From assembly GCA_900542165.1 (NCBI GenBank), contig UQMM01000041.1, positions 1 through 12,760 of the forward strand: a stretch of DNA of 12,760 bases. Reading direction: 5' to 3'. Positions 12,230 to 12,760 of the stretch are shown here, piece by piece. The position numbers were made by a program, and so were the translations under genes. The stretch's first letter is position 1; each line of letters starts with the position of its first letter. Under the pieces are notes generated by a model. It was not told the origin of the DNA. It did no database searches and saw nothing but the letters and a program-made list of their open reading frames with translations. This stretch comes from an uncultured Collinsella sp. (GTDB lineage Bacteria > Actinomycetota > Coriobacteriia > Coriobacteriales > Coriobacteriaceae).

Positions 12230-12760
12230 CTAGTGGCGAAGTCCCAGCAACCCGCGGCCGCGATGACGGGCGTCGGCGTGTACTTGAGCGTGCGGGCCGG
12301 CGGCTTTGACGGACTCGGGCAGGTGCGAGTACTTCTTCTCGAAGTTCTCCTCGAACATCACTGCCAGGTTGTGCGCGGCCTCGTCATAGCGCGCGGTGCT
12401 CTGCCAGTATTGGCGCGGCACCAGGATGCCATCGGGCACGCCGTGGCACGTCGTGGGAATGTCGACGTTAAAGATGTCGTCGTGCACGAACTCGCTGTCC
12501 TCGATGGTGCCGTCGAGGGCGCGCGCGACCAGCGAGCGCGTGTAGGCAAGCTCGATGCGATGGCCCACGCCGTAGCCGCCGCCAATCCAGCCGGTGTTGA
12601 CCAGGTACACGCGCGTGCGGCCGTCGGCAATGCGCTCGCCAAGCATCTTGGCGTAAACCATGGGGTCGAGCGGCATAAACGGCTCGCCGAACAGCGAAGA
12701 GAACGTGGGCGTGGGCTCGGTGACGCCGACCTCGGTGCCGGGAATCTTAGCCGTAAAGCC
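12230..12760 (-). CDS. pckA: Phosphoenolpyruvate carboxykinase (ATP), C-terminal part
   Basis: PckA converts oxaloacetate and ATP to PEP, CO2 and ADP, or runs in reverse for anaplerosis in anaerobes. Only the last 176 residues are in the window; the frame is open to base 12760. The visible start GFTAKIPGTEVG-VTEPTPTFSSLFG is the hallmark segment of the ATP-type enzyme, and VYLVNTGWIGGGYGVGHRIELAYTR is the following conserved part. The nucleotide-binding P-loop lies upstream, outside the window. The last 22 or so residues after ESVKAAGP are rich in His, Arg and Gly (HADARHRGRG) and do not resemble the usual family end, so a late frameshift or a lineage-specific tail should be considered. Copy D of the hairpin repeat follows the stop codon. 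Confidence 0.93.
   Translation of the reverse strand, partial: GFTAKIPGTEVGVTEPTPTFSSLFGEPFMPLDPMVYAKMLGERIADGRTRVYLVNTGWIGGGYGVGHRIELAYTRSLVARALDGTIEDSEFVHDDIFNVDIPTTCHGVPDGILVPRQYWQSTARYDEAAHNLAVMFEENFEKKYSHLPESVKAAGPHAQVHADARHRGRGLLGLRH

Overview
The window looks like chromosomal DNA from a high-GC Gram-positive bacterium. Codon third positions are strongly G/C, the genes are compact with purine-rich ribosome binding sites, and the intergenic gaps are full of short palindromic repeats. Gene content and repeat style suggest the Coriobacteriia (Collinsella/Olsenella-like). That placement is an inference from pattern, not from a database match. No phage, plasmid or insertion-sequence gene is visible; this is a housekeeping region whose unusual part is the non-coding DNA.

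Layout. At 1-1141 (+) is the 3' part of a prolyl aminopeptidase-type alpha/beta hydrolase. A 302-bp gap (1142-1443) holds three unrelated palindromic structures back to back. From 5950 down to 1444 everything is on the minus strand: a PflX-type radical SAM protein, tRNA-Ala(CGC) with its own promoter and terminator, a small tail-anchored Ala/Pro-rich protein, nicotinate phosphoribosyltransferase (pncB) and glutamate 5-kinase (proB). A 525-bp divergent gap (5951-6475) carries a candidate structured RNA ending in an intrinsic terminator. On the plus strand follow a WecA/TagO-type polyprenyl-phosphate GlcNAc-1-phosphate transferase (6476-7675) and tryptophanyl-tRNA synthetase (trpS, 7846-8895), which has a strong terminator. 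From 12760 down to 9289 the minus strand carries the 3' part of ATP-type PEP carboxykinase (pckA), a B3/4-domain protein behind a structured leader, a MarR regulator, a DegV fatty-acid-binding protein and a small MGMT-family protein.

How the genes relate. pncB (NAD salvage), proB (proline synthesis), trpS and tRNA-Ala (translation), the WecA-like enzyme (cell-envelope glycan initiation) and pckA (PEP/oxaloacetate node) are independent functions that happen to be neighbours. degV lies 119 bp downstream of marR and may be under its control.

Most interesting signal. A hairpin repeat with a 12-16-bp stem (core CCACCACAAAGG/CCTTTGTGGTGG) and an asymmetric 9-nt loop (GGACAGGCR) occurs four times within 3 kb. 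Each copy sits 10-26 bp behind the stop codon of a minus-strand gene, and the loop orientation alternates. Other hairpins in the window, with unrelated stems, also contain a GGGAC core in the loop or next to the stem. This suggests a larger palindromic repeat system in gene 3' ends. Two further multi-hairpin structures (1332-1429 and 6067-6245) are candidate non-coding RNAs.
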